This document shows, piece by piece, positions 44,348 to 55,732 of a stretch of 64,000 bases of DNA. Location: NCBI GenBank assembly GCA_964036045.1, contig OZ038379.1:23468152-23532151 (forward strand), given 5' to 3'. Both the position numbers and the translations under genes were made by a program. Positions within the stretch are counted from its first letter, which is position 1. Every line of letters begins with the position of its first letter. The DNA comes from Eutreptiella sp. 'Long Island Sound 2002'. Its lineage: Eukaryota > Euglenozoa > Euglenophyceae > Eutreptiales > Eutreptiaceae. Under the pieces are notes generated by a model. It ran no database searches. It was given only the letters and a program-made list of their open reading frames with translations, and was not told the origin of the DNA.

Positions 44348-46486
44348 GGGCGAGTAGGGTTGCTTCAGGGGGGTGGGGGGTGGGGGAACCTGAGGCCAGT
44401 GCACACGACTGCTGTAGCGCCAACTCTCAGAAGAATGGAGAAAGCAGAGGGAAGCAGGCCATACATTGGGATGGGGATGGGGCTGGAGGAGGTGTGGAGG
44501 AGAAGGGGTGGCGGCGGGTGTGTTGAATGGCTGCAAGCAGTTCCCGGCAGGACGGACATCCGCAGGAGGGAGGGAGGGGGAGGCAGGTCCACAGACCGTG
44601 CAGACCGAAATTGCGTTGGCTCTGGTTCAGACTGGACTACAGCTGAACTGAATGCAATACTTTTTTACCAAGCGGTAAGGGTGAGACTCTGGAATAGTGT
44701 ATTGAAAAGGACGATGTTGGGAGCTGAAAGGGTCACCAGACGTCGTCCAAGATGGTACCCATGGAGCAAGCTGGGCCACCAGTGCTGCCGTGAGGCTGGA
44801 TGCAGCAGCACATAGAAGGGGCCTCTCACCGCCAGCTCGTACACGTCTAGGCAACATGATGCTGTTGGGGATGGATCTGGCCAGTGTACTGTGGCAAGAT
44901 GCCCTGCCTGCCGGTCGGCTGCTGAACACCAGCTGTAGAAGGAGAACAGATGTCACAGACAGAGGAAATCAACCAACAACCGTCATGCACTTGTCATGCA
45001 CTCCATGACTCCAACACCTGCTCCCCGTGACTTTCATTGCTTTCAGATCTGAGAGGACCTGATTGTTCATCAAGCTGTGTTTCGCTGGTTGCTTGTTCGA
45101 TTGAATTGATTGAACAGGGGATAGTGACTAGTACCTCCTTCAACCCTCCTCTCTCATGTTTCAGTTGGTGGATGTGGCGGCCCAAAAGCCACATGATGTA
45201 AGGTGCGTTTGCTGGACGCAGTTGGCTGGCCCTGATCAGCCTTGGCCTCCATGATTTGATTTGTCATGGGGTACTGGGTGTGGTGGATTGCTATGTGACC
45301 ATTCTTGCAACATGGACGGGTGCTGTCCTTGGGTTGAAAACCGCTGTGCAGTTCGGAAAGGTTAGATAAAAGTAGGTTAGACACAAACATACAAAAGAGG
45401 GGAAGATGGGTGTATAGAATTCAGAAAAGGGTGCGCACTTGTGCACTGGCATGAAATAGACGAATCCTCATCTACACTGCCGTCAGCGCCAACATACACA
45501 TTGTTTTACCGGCACTTTCATCAAGCCTTGTGTCGCCTTGGGAGCAATCTTGGTCAGAACATGATTCTTGGTACTACCGGTGTGTTAACATGCCTGCGTC
45601 CCATAACGCGTCAATGGCTGTGTGCAGGTTATGTAGCTCGGTCATTGGCAAACTTGGCCGTCAAATACTCTAGGGGATTCCCTGTGCTGCTCGCTACTGT
45701 TAAGCCATATTGCGCTAGAAAGTCTCCAAATCGAACCCCTTCCAACCATGCCCCCGAACCCAGCCTCAAGCAACCAAATTGGGACCAGTTGTTCCATCAT
45801 ACCTTCCCTAAGGACAACATAAAATTCTGTTTATTTTGCATTTTGTGTATCACTGGTGCTATTTTGCTCATGACACAAATGTATGCAAACATTTTAAAGA
45901 GTGGGTTACCGGTTAGAGGGTACGTTTTCCCGGCGTGCGCCCGGCGAGCCCGGCATCCAAATGAATGTTCCGGCCAACTATTCCAATGCTTTTCCCCCAA
46001 ACATCACTCCCTCCTCTAGCCCAGGAACCCGAAGCACAAGCACGTTGTATGATTGTTGGCGCAATTCCAATTTTTTCGGCCAACAAAGGGGACGATCACA
46101 TGCACGCTACCCTGATGTTTAAGCCCAATGAGCCCAGGGCTCTTGATAATTGGTGAGGGCAGTGCAAACAAAAAAAAACGATGTTGCAGTTAGTCTTGGT
46201 TCCCCCCAAAGGTGAGTGACGTTTCCTTGGGGAGTTTGGGGAAGAGTGGGAATCCAAAGGGGACACACTTTGCCCCCTGTGTCCTCTGGACCTCAAATGT
46301 TCCCCAACAAGCCCTGCAAACCACTGGCAATGGTTCTACCCTTGACCTGGGAAAGTCCAAGGACTAGTGCAGGCTGTGGGTGAAATGACTCGGGCGGACG
46401 GTTTGGACAACCGGCTCAATATGGCGGTAGGGCTGTAGGGTTCTCAGGCAGTGCTGGGGCAAAAACGAGAGCGGTGGGCATCATAC

Positions 46487-46710
46487 CTTTATTCCACACC
46501 TGCACACTGGATTCAGGCACCACCAGAGTTTGGCCATCTTCCAGGTCCAGGACGAATTCGGCCTCACCTTTGCCAGGGCGATGGTCGAGGATGGGGAGTC
46601 GCCGGCCTGCCCACTCCAGGCCACCCTTCTCTGCCTCGGGGGTAGGCACTTGGATTTCAGCGGTCCATCCTTCAAACATAGACATTTTCAACAAATGCGT
46701 GTGTACCAGT
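46487..46710 (-). CDS. Exon-like segment B, array copy 4
   Basis: Identical by eye to the copy 1 segment, within the truncated last unit. Confidence 0.5.
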
Positions 46711-47270
46711 CTACACAATGAAAAGCATCAGAAGTGGTCCAGAGCATCAAGTGTGAACACGAGTATTCGGCATCAACAAGAATAATGCGTGGGCCTGTTG
46801 ACTGTCGACAACTCAGTGTTTCATGCGATCTCAGATACTCGGACTTGCAGACCCATATGTGTTGACCCATGGATGTAATCTCTGTCCAGCCCAGGTGGAG
46901 ATAGAGGCAGAATACCTGGGCAATTGCCAGGCACCAGCTAACCGTCATCAGTCCCTCCTGGCTCATGGGAGGTTAACTGCAAAAGCCCCCGCCCACACTT
47001 TGCTTCTGCACTTTTTCACCCATTTTTCCATGGTGACTTGAAAATAGGAACAGGTCTAAGACCATTATCAGCCCCAAAAGCCACTCAAAGCTCTGTGAAA
47101 AATGAGACTGAAAATCTGACAGAGGGGGAGTTTTTGCACTGCGTGCGCACTGCGCGCTACTTTTAGACTATGTTCCCCTGAAGAGCCCCCAAGCACACCA
47201 CTTGGAAACGCCCTTAGAATCAGGTGACCCAAACTGCCCCAGCTCAAGAAAGTTGCAAACCACCTTCCCT

Positions 47271-47618
47271 TCACATAACACACATCATGCACAACTCAGA
47301 GCACCCTGTTGCCCCAGAGAGAAGATGAGCACACCTTTGAGGTGGAGTGTGCTTGAGGAAGAAAAAGAAGCGGAACAAATGTTCGCGTGGAAGTAAATCA
47401 TCATGCCCATACTTTAGCCAAAACTCCTCGGCAGAGTGGGCATCAATACCCATATAACTGATTTGCGTCCTTAGTGACCGAGTTCCACCACAACGCTTAA
47501 TCCACCACTCAACACCATCTTTTTGCGGGTCAAGAGGGTGAGCTCCGGTGCTTTTCTCATGCACATGGAGCAACATCTCTAGGATCTTGTCTTCCGTTTG
47601 TTTGTTCATTTTTACCAC
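47271..47618 (-). CDS. Candidate exon, unknown protein
   Basis: Minus-strand frame of 115 codons just outside the array. It has a charged, globular-looking sequence (KQTEDKILEMLLHVHEKSTG, DGVEWWIKRCGGTRSLRTQ, AHSAEEFWLKYGHDDLLPRE), followed by low-complexity F/K and Cys-rich readings that are probably not coding. No family recognised. It may be an exon of the same minus-strand locus as 47.86-48.54 kb. Confidence 0.35.
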   Translation of the reverse strand: MVKMNKQTEDKILEMLLHVHEKSTGAHPLDPQKDGVEWWIKRCGGTRSLRTQISYMGIDAHSAEEFWLKYGHDDLLPREHLFRFFFFLKHTPPQRCAHLLSGATGCSELCMMCVM

Positions 47619-47860
47619 CTCCTTGTCCCGGTTTCCTCAATAGCACCAGAAGGTTGGGGCCCAAAAGAGGGCGGAAATGCTACATCACCCCTGCATTCTC
47701 GGGGGTCCCCAACAAAGGGGGACAAAATCAGAACTCAAAACCTCCGCTACGGGTCACCATGATGCCCCTAGGGGCCCCTAGTATCTCAAAGTATGGGTCT
47801 CTAGTACGGCCAGACACCCAAATAGTTGCACTGCGCGCGCACTGCGCTTGAGGCGCCCCC

Positions 47861-48120
47861 AGACCGCCCTCCACAGCCACTGGGACCACTTGGAGTGTTT
47901 CGAAATGCATTCTGGGGTCATTTAGTATATCCTTCACATAGTGATTTGCATTCCCAAGACACAAAGATGACCAAGATCCACTTCCTTCAACTTGGATTTC
48001 AGCAGTCCATCCTTCAAATACAGACTGTGTCAATAAAAGCGTGTGTACGGGTCTACACAATGAAAAGCATCAGATGTGGTCCAGAGTATTGAGTGTGCTA
48101 CCAGTATTCAGCATGAGTAG
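47861..48120 (-). pseudogene. Array-related fragment: segment B start joined to inverted-piece sequence
   Basis: Minus-strand reading VHTLLLTQSVFEGWTAEIQV matches the start of array segment B. It is joined at about 47,985 to SSLCLGNANHYVKDILNDP and MHFETLQVVPVAVEGGL. In the array unit this second part exists on the opposite strand (30,320-30,425: CLGNANQFV and LRMQLETLQVVPVALDGDL). The locus therefore shares two pieces with the array unit in a different relative orientation. DNA similarity extends beyond the segment into the 3' flank (cacaatgaaaagcatcaga at 48,056 and 29,998). Confidence 0.7.
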
Positions 48121-48257
48121 GGTCGTGTGTTGCCCTCCGTATTTGGTCTGGTGTGTGCTGTGCTGCCTGGTGTGAGCTGACTGTAGGAGTTCACCTGCAC
48201 TGTGCAAGCACCATACACAACCGTTGGGAGCATTTCCCCACACTTAATGCTGATGGT

Positions 48258-48539
48258 TTACTGTGACTCCACCCAACTTTCCTTTAGCACGTCCACAAAA
48301 ATATCATCACTGCATGATATGGCACCACGATCATGTGCACTGCAACCCTCATCGTTGATGGCTTCTTGTGAACCCATTTCTGGGTCGGCCTTGCATCGTT
48401 GTTTTTGCTTTTTGTTAAAACACAATATCAGGTCGGGTACATCAAGTCCAGTCAGGGACTGTGTTTGCACTTGTAACAGATCTGCATGCGCCGTAGGTGG
48501 TGTGGCCCCAAAGCGGCAAACAGCACTGGCAGACAACAA
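48258..48539 (-). CDS. Candidate exon, unknown protein
   Basis: 93-codon minus-strand frame with an exon-like hydrophilic sequence (LLQVQTQSLTGLDVPDLILC, NKKQKQRCKADPEMGSQEA, DDIFVDVLKESW). It lies upstream of the array-related fragment and might be part of the same gene. No motif recognised. Confidence 0.3.
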   Translation of the reverse strand: MLSASAVCRFGATPPTAHADLLQVQTQSLTGLDVPDLILCFNKKQKQRCKADPEMGSQEAINDEGCSAHDRGAISCSDDIFVDVLKESWVESQ

Positions 48540-49149
48540 CAGGACTCTGCTGCCCCTTATACACTTCGCTGGTGGGATGGGTCATTGGATCTATGTGGCC
48601 ACTACACATCTGGCGCAGAACCCATGTGCTCCCACCGACATCATTTGCAATGAGAAGTAACGAATGCTTCACCATGCATGGAAGCACCAGTACCAATGAA
48701 ATGTATTGAACAGCCTGCTTTCGGCAAACTCCACAAACAATGAACCAGGCTACTCCATGGTCACAAACAAACACAAAACAAACACACTGCATGTCCAAGG
48801 TATCGTGCACCATGCGGTCTGTGCTGCTATACACACTCTTGGTGCCTTGATGACATTTACTAGTTGTAGCACTACTGTCCAGTGGTTCCGTTGGGGCCAG
48901 CGCTCCGTGACTGTGTCACTCACACCATCACTGTCATTACTTCTGGCTAATGAAGTACGAGTGTACCCCACTGTCGCTATTACCATCAGTGCCCCTAGCA
49001 CCACCATCTGACAGCCAATCTTCATCTAGTTCCTCCACCCTACTTGCCCACAGATTTCGCTCTGCATTACCACTATTCCCTTCCTACCACGTCCCTGCCA
49101 CTGCGCCTGCCCCAAAGAACAGGTCAAGCTTCTTATTACCTCCAACCCC

Positions 49150-49620
49150 GAGGTCTGCCGGGTGTGCGAGTGAGCGCAATACATCAAAACCAGTAATCAC
49201 TGTAAATATGTCAAATTGCAAAGTCCAAACTGTCTCCACTGCTTCTGCACCATGTGTATTCACAACCAATTCTTTTGCAACGTGTGTATTCACAATCTCA
49301 GTACGTGCCATAGACTGTTGTGGTGTTATTCCCAACGGTAGGACACAATGGGTTGGTGGGGGGGATGAATCCCATGCACGGAGGTGCTCAAAATCCAAAA
49401 CCAAGGAAAACATGCAGTCCATATATCTAAATTTCCTCTTTCTTGCTCCCTCGCACACCCTCTGCAGAACTTACGTTCCTGTGAGGAACGCAAGTTCTGC
49501 CGGGTGTGCAAGTGAGCGCAATACATCAAAACCAGTAATCACTGTGAATATGTCGAATTGCAAGTTGCAGACTGTCTCCACTTCTTCTGCACCGTGTGTA
49601 TTCACAATTGTGTTTCATGC
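49150..49620. repeat. Duplicated ~120-bp segment, 340 bp apart
   Basis: gccgggtgtgcgagtgagcg to caccatgtgtattcacaa (49,157-49,268) recurs at 49,498-49,608 with about 90% identity. On the minus strand both encode NTHGAEA(E)VETV...LQFDIFTVITG and FDVLRSLAHPA, a plausible peptide conserved between the copies. The duplicated region may therefore once have been coding. No family recognised. Confidence 0.75.
49368..49490. repeat. Dispersed repeat, related to 52,972-53,100
   Basis: cccatgcacggaggtgctca...caaatttcct-like sequence with ttgctccctcgcacaccctct is shared with 52,972-53,100, including the downstream ttcctgtgagga / ttcttgtgagga. Confidence 0.7.
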
Positions 49621-50311
49621 GAGCGAAATACGAACCTAAATATCCCTAAATCTGTGGTGACCCAAGGTCATCCGCGTGTTGAAGCCCGAAAAACGCATGG
49701 ATGTTCACCAACTGCTGAAATGTAGCACAATGGGAAGCTTGCACTCTCCCATGCGTGTCTTCGGGCCTCTCCGTCCTTTACCACCCTTGCATGTGATGGG
49801 AATTCATGAATCTTGCTCAAGATGTCCGCGGGGACATCACGCGAAAGCAAGCAATATCTTCAGCGGCCTAGGCCTTGAGCCAAAATATTTTACGCAAAAT
49901 GCGCTATTGCTCTGAAACGTTCAAGTTTCATTGTCCGTGAAAAATCAGTCACACATCCCAAAACCAAAATGGGCTTTCTAGGAAAAATCTTAAATTCTCA
50001 CACACGTACCATCAGCAACGAAACAACCATGTTGGGTGCAACTTTACGTCAGTGGATTTTGGCCGTGAGGAGGGGGCACCTCCATTTCAGGGACATGGAG
50101 CAGCTACTGGGGCGCCTGTAGTGGGTGTCCCGCCCAGTCGCCGCCTCTTCCCCGTTTTTTGTCCGGAGCGCTATGCACCCACACAATCATGCATTTTCCG
50201 GGGCCCTAGTCAGAGCCGAGGCCACGTCCCTTCTGTTGAATTTTCCATCCCATGCAGCACATTCGCCCCACGCATAATGTCATGTGACACTGTTCACAGA
50301 TGCGACCCCAT

Positions 50312-50738
50312 TCAAATCTCGTTTCCGTATAGGCCTGGTTGGGTGAGCAGGAATTTGCAAGCATTAATTGTGCCCTTCATGGGTGAATACTCTGCGGGTA
50401 AACAAGTCCACCCAAACAACAGGCGCGAGAAGTGCCATTTGGGTAATCCCTCTACACACAGAATCTTGTGCCACTTGCGTGGCATCCCGATGCTCGGACA
50501 TGCATTGTTAAGGTCCAATTTACACATATGTATGGGCCCTAGTTCTTGTTGCTTAAAGCGCCTGTGAATAGAAGCTAGCACCAAAAGACAGACATGAGGC
50601 AACTTTCTATGAACACATTGTGGCATTCAATAGGCACCTGCATTTCTGTGAATTTTTGGGCCTGGGAAATGCTGATGCCATAGGATGTTGAAAAGTGCAC
50701 CACCCCTTTCGTGACTTTGCGTATATTATTAGGAACAT

Positions 50739-50772
<34 letters not shown>

Positions 50773-50782
50773 CTTGCTGCAA

Positions 50783-50853
<71 letters not shown>

Positions 50854-51190
50854 CGTGTGCGAATAAGAGTGTGATAGCATGCAAGGAGATCTTTGGGTCT
50901 CCGCGCATTCCATATGGATGGGGCCACACACACTTTGCCCACTGGCCCCGGAACCGCAACTGCTAGGTGAAATGGTACTCGTGGAATGGCCCTGACCCTG
51001 TCCGGCATACCCACCGCATCGTCATAGAGTGCTTCATCCGGGTGTAGCAATCCCGTATCAAATAAGTGGGACAGGATTCCCAAGAATTCGTGCGATGACT
51101 CACAATTGCCCTTTATTCGTGGCAAATCTTGGAGCGCGTGTTCAATCATTTCCCGCGTGGCTGGCCCAATTCTTAATTCTTGGTATATGT
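50312..51190 (-). pseudogene. Retroelement reverse-transcriptase-like remnant split by (CA)n
   Basis: At 50,626-50,312 the minus strand encodes LLVLASIHRRFKQQELGPIH, MCKLDLNNACPSIGMPRKWH and LPKWHFSRLLFGWTC. The K-L-D-L-x-N-A-x-x-S-I part resembles RT motif A and the helix after it. Upstream, at 51,185-50,870, a second coding-like piece (QELRIGPATREMIEHALQDL, GILSHLFDTGLLHPDEALYD) is cut by the (CA)n tract at 50,741-50,852. It is different from families A and B as far as I can tell. Assignment to RT is moderate; the first piece is unassigned. Confidence 0.45.
50741..50852. repeat. (TG)n microsatellite, two blocks
   Basis: Two long TG runs (about 50,741-50,772 and 50,786-50,852) separated by acttgctgcaaa. 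The longest simple repeat in the window. Confidence 0.98.
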
Positions 51191-51524
51191 GCCACTTGAC
51201 GTGATAGTCGTTTTAGCTTGAAATGTTCGGATGATGCATCACTTTCAATCGTTCGCCCTGGCACGTTTTTTTTGCGAATTTCCGATAGAACAACTTCCCT
51301 AGCAGATCATGCGCGCGACGCCGCCGGTGGGGCCAACGTTGCCCTATTGAGTTTACGCTTGTTTGCTAGCGGCCACAACTGGTATGTCGTTCATGCCACT
51401 TTGAACCACCGCGGCTCTCCTATCTCAGAGAGCTTCGCCACGGGTAACGGCCTTCCTTTTTGGAATTTCCGCTCCGGCGGTGCCTCCGTATCGAGTCCTA
51501 GGACCGAGATGTGAAAAATGTAAC

Positions 51525-51720
51525 TAGTGTGCACAAAAATCGTCAAGTCGTGTAATTTTGTTGATGGTAAATGCGTGTAATTTTTTTCGTGGTAAATTGT
51601 GCAAATTATGAAAAAAAATTGAATTTTTTTTTGCACGCACGTGTAATTATTTTGCGGGAAGTCATGTAAGTTATCAAAAAAATGGAAAAATTGAAAGAAA
51701 TGCAATTTTTGCAATACATA
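51525..51720. repeat. AT-rich short repeats
   Basis: Repeated gtgtaatt/ggtaaat words with long A and T runs. No gene seen. Confidence 0.6.
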
Positions 51721-51769
51721 CGCAATATGTACAATTGCCGGTTCCGTACGGCACCCCATAGCAACCTTA

Positions 51770-52660
51770 ACGATGGGACGCCACAATGCACCTAGTACCA
51801 GCTTCGGAAACCAACACTTTTTTCGATTGTGGAATCCACTAATGGTGCATTCTTTCTTGTCGGTGCCTTTGGCCTGCGTTGTTGTTGTTTTTTTTGCGTT
51901 GCTGCGCCTTCTTCTTCAATGTTTCATGTCGCTCCTTAAGGCACAACTTCGTGTCATCCTCCAAGTGGATTACAATATCCTAGGCCTTGGCCGCCACTTC
52001 CTAGCTAGATATCTCCATAGGAGGCGGCACAAACTCACTGTGGAACTCCGTGGTATCTTCCCGTGCCGCATCGATAAATCCTTCTATCATCTGTCAGAGT
52101 TTTTGTGCCCACCTCGAGAAGCCTCGTCGTTTGCATACCGCCTTTGTATTTGCCTTAGTTATTGCATGTGCCAAAGGGACCTCGGAATCTCTGTCGGCTC
52201 CCACATTGTTTCTATTACTGCCCGCGGGATCTTGATGACCTTGAGTAGCAGGTCTTGCTGCCGCATCAAGCTACATCGCGACGGAACGGCATTTTGTCGC
52301 AATGGGCCTCGCCTTGCTTGGAGTAGACAAACATGAATGCCGCCTACGACCATTCAGACATGAGATCAAAGCTGGTCGCTTCCACTCTCCATTGTACCGC
52401 TGCCGCGTAGAGGAACACATTTTAGAAACAACTCAAATTGGAATTAACAATGGGAACACCGTGAAGAGACGTGAACAACATTAAACACCTCGAAGTTGTC
52501 ACTCGCTGTAGGTTCGTCCAATGTAGACATCCCACATCCAAAACTACTTGTGTAGTGTCTAGCGGAACCTCTTTCGTCAAAGCCGGCTGCTCCAGCATTT
52601 CACACCATGTGCCATCTCGACAATTCGCATCTTGCGCCGGCAATTTTCCCACTCCCACAC
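51770..52660 (-). pseudogene. Possible coding remnant, unknown
   Basis: The minus strand gives basic, protein-like strings in changing frames: QDANCRDGTWCEMLEQPALT, VIKIPRAVIETMWEPTEIP, LARKWRPRPRI and KECTISGFHNRKKCW. Several stops separate them. No family recognised; it could be transposon debris. Confidence 0.25.
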
Positions 52661-52971
52661 ATCTTTGAATGGTTGTTTACCCCGGTTTGCTAATTTACTT
52701 GTCCGCCAAATTGACGTTCCGTCGTACACCCATTGGACTGATGCACGTCCCCGCGATAGTCTCTCAAACTAGAGCGCCTGGGATTTGCGTCACTCGCATG
52801 TGCAGATGAGCCCGTGGTCGATGCCTACTCCGTGGCACTCACTTGCGCATTTGCCCCCATAGGGGTAACCAACGGAGTTGCAACGCAATTGGCTGGTAGC
52901 GGCTGAGCGCGGACGACTTGGGGGTGCAGTTGATTTGCAACTTTTGGATCGTCTGCACCCATCATTGAATC

Positions 52972-53100
52972 TCATGCACAAAGGTGCTCACAATTAAAAA
53001 CACCTATGCACAAGGTGGAACATGCAATCCATATTCAAATTTCCTGTTTTTTGCTCCCTCGCACACCCTCTATGGATAACTTTCATTCTTGTGAGGATGC
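52972..53100. repeat. Dispersed repeat, related to 49,368-49,490
   Basis: ctcatgcacaaaggtgctcac through ttgctccctcgcacaccctct to cattcttgtgaggatgcaa aligns with the 49-kb copy. Confidence 0.7.
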
Positions 53101-54010
53101 AACGGCATGGTGTCCCCTCAAACTTTCCTCACACTTTCTCACAGAACCACATGCCTCCTCATCCCACTGGCCATTCGCCCATCTGTCATAATGTGCACTG
53201 GCGCATTTTTGTTAACAGCCATCATTACCCGTTCACTCGGCCCTACCAATTGATTTTTCGTACATTTGTTAGCCAATGCGATACTCAAATATGTCATCAT
53301 CGTCACCAAACCAAACCCCTAACCCTGCATGTCTTGTCCCCGCCAATTCTTTGCGGGACCCATTTGTGACTGCCGCGTCCAATCCTCCCTTTACCTTCAC
53401 AACTATCATACAACACAACATGGATGCCGAATTGGCACCTTTAGAAACTTGGTGCCTCACTTCCAACAAGCTGAAAATGGGTTGAAAACAACCACAAATA
53501 CTCATACAAATGCACCACCTCTACCCTAAATAGGGATGTTTGTACACTAGACCCCACCAAAATATGTACTAGTCATGAATAGCGGTCGTTTGAATGGAGC
53601 ACACAAATTCACGCAACTTTGCCTCAATTTTGATGTTCTTTTTCACGAAACAATATTTTGGGTTGCATATGTGGTACGCGAAAGGCTAAAGGTCATGGCC
53701 CAGTTTCATTCCACATCATCCAGCGAAAATCCCGCCCAAAACGGGCCCACCACAGCCAAATGGTGCCCAAAACCAAAAATGGCAAAACCCGGCATTCCGG
53801 TATGGCGGCGGTGAGCATGAATTTAGACGAATTCATACCAAATTCGTGGGAGCTTCGTACAAATTTTGTACCAGTTCGGTACATGAATTGCATTTGGATC
53901 CACCCTGATTGTTGCCAAAACAGCCCGACGATGCACCCAGCATGCACCCCATCCCACAGACAACGATGGTCCTTGTCCATGATGCATTTTCATATCTTTT
54001 TCTTCCGTCA

Positions 54011-55290
54011 TCAGAACCGCCTCTCTAAGGTGTAAAGGTGCTGCATGTCGGTTAGAAGCTGTCTTTTTGTACAGCCCACGTACCTTTGTACACCGATGGG
54101 CCCTTGCCCACGTTGTGCCCTCTTGATCGCATCCCACCCGTGCGCTGCCAGACTATCATCAATGGTGTGGTTGTCTACAACCACTTCCACCTCTAGCCTC
54201 CCCCGGAGGAGGCTTAGGCCCCCGTTGTTGCGCAACATGTGCTTCAGCCGCCGGTGACTCCCCTCCAAGGCAAAGCAGGAGAACTTTGACAAGATTCTCC
54301 ACTTCTTTGCAAAAAGATACACGTGGTCGGTCCAAAGATGCACCCACAAAAGTTTGCCCCACTGGAGCTGATTATGGGCGGTGCCCATGTTTAGACTTAG
54401 ACCGTGTCCCTAGAGCCGCCCCAAGTCGGCCCCGGTGAACCATGCGCACCGCCAAGGGAAAACTCTCCCACCAGGGTTTGCACAACGACTCCCAACTTTT
54501 CCCTGGTACCTGATGCTGCCGCACACTTGGGTGTTGTAGGCAAGCATCAATGACCTTTTCCCATCCCTTGTTCCGCATGAAGTGTACGGTAGCAGCACAC
54601 TCCTTCCTTGCCTTCCCTTTGCCATTCGCCTTTTGATTGTTCAATGAGGCATGGGTGCAAGTTTTTTGCAGCAAGCCGTGCCTCATCCAAAATTGGCCGC
54701 AACATGGTTCGGGCAACAGTGGCGGTTGCCTTCCCCGGTCGTCGTACAACGAGGTCTCGTGTCTCATTGATGCCACACAACAGGAATCGGGCACTTGTCT
54801 ATCCCCCGTGATAGCGGGCACGTACCATCTATTGCACGCGCAGTACCAAAGGCAGCAAGGCAAGGGCACAATTTTGCATGCAAACCCAGCACACCGTTCC
54901 TCTGGGGGATTTTGCCTTCCAATTTTGGCAGCCCCCCATTAGAACTTGTGCTTCACCGTCTGCACACAAGAAGAAAAGCGGCTTCCTATCACCCCCCCCC
55001 CCCCCGTGTCCCTGAAACTGCCGTTTGCAGCCTGCCGCAACTCATCGTCACAATTTATTTCTTGGGAGGCCGCGTACAGGGTCTCCCATGGTTCACTGCT
55101 GCTAGCAGCCACCAACACCAACAGTGCCTTCCAACCCCAAACTTTCTGGTTTCTCCCTTGGATCCATTGCCACACCGGTGTTGACCTTTCCACACAGCAA
55201 ATCACCATCAGCAATGAGAGGTCTAAGCAGTGCTTGATGGGCAGTTTGGACACATTTGGCCGTTGCAAGTCAGATTATGACAAATGAGTC
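54011..55290 (-). pseudogene. Frameshifted protein gene of unknown family
   Basis: Minus-strand protein-like sequence runs in order over 1.3 kb with frame changes. KLPIKHCLDLSLLMVICCVE and TPVWQWIQGRNQKVWGWKAL lie near 55,240-55,130, before a C13/G13 tract near 55,000 where the frame is lost. VRRPGKATATVARTMLRPIL follows at 54,750-54,690, then VHFMRNKGWEKVIDACLQHP near 54,590-54,530. Last is GKLLWVHLWTDHVYLFAKKW, FSCFALEGSHRRLKHMLRNN with LEVEVVVDNHTIDDSLAAHG (54,360-54,140). The D-H...E-G-x-H-x-x-L-K pattern looks like the end of a DDE-type transposase domain, but I do not recognise the family. It is probably a transposon gene. Confidence 0.4.
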
Positions 55291-55732
55291 AGCCCACTTG
55301 CCCACCCTAAGAAATGATGTGTCTTCCACAATACTCGACGGTCGTGAACTCAGGATCTGCTAACGCATGATGTCGTCCATGTGGGAGTTGTTAACTGTGG
55401 TGTGTGCTTGGTGCTACAGAGATTGTTTTTGTGTAAGTGGGGCCCAAAAGTTGGTCCCCGGGGGCTGGGGCTGGTGAGCTAGCCATTTTGCTTGGTTGCC
55501 GCATCCCAATCCAACCCACATCAGAATGCACACCATTGACTCAAAGCGCGTCCAAGCCTTCATGCTGAATGCTCAAGACAAGTGATCCATGACACTGGAG
55601 ACAAAATGCAGCAACAAGTGCCGCTGAAAACATCAATACTATGTACACATTACAGATTGGTTACGGCTAGCTTAGGTTGATAAGGGTGCAACTCAGGTAC
55701 CCCGCAACCTGTATAACATCATGATCCTTCAG

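Larger units (their letters stand above)
26532..47038. repeat. Tandem array of a 5,572-bp unit, ~3.7 copies
   Basis: The string gcgttggacgtgccgcttca opens each copy at 26,532, 32,087, 37,659 and 43,231. Spacings are 5,555, 5,572 and 5,572. The first copy is shorter because it lacks a 16-bp stretch (tgggaaagcaaactcg) present in the others at 32,340, 37,912 and 43,484. Copies differ only by scattered single bases, a variable A tract (29,450 and equivalents) and small G-tract changes. The fourth copy stops at 47,038, within the unit. All copies are in the same orientation. No rRNA, 5S or snRNA sequence that I recognise is in the unit. Confidence 0.97.
43231..47038. repeat. Array unit copy 4 (truncated, 3,808 bp)
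   Basis: Matches the first two-thirds of the unit and stops after tccatggtgact, where other copies continue gctcatttttgtgtcttggg. It carries a few private changes, including gggggtagggg at 44,341, which puts a stop in the plus-strand frame open in the other copies. Confidence 0.95.

Noticed and set aside
48950-49639. 229-codon plus-strand frame
   Set aside because: The minus strand of the duplicated block reads as the better peptide; the plus frame is Ser/Pro/Thr-rich without motifs.
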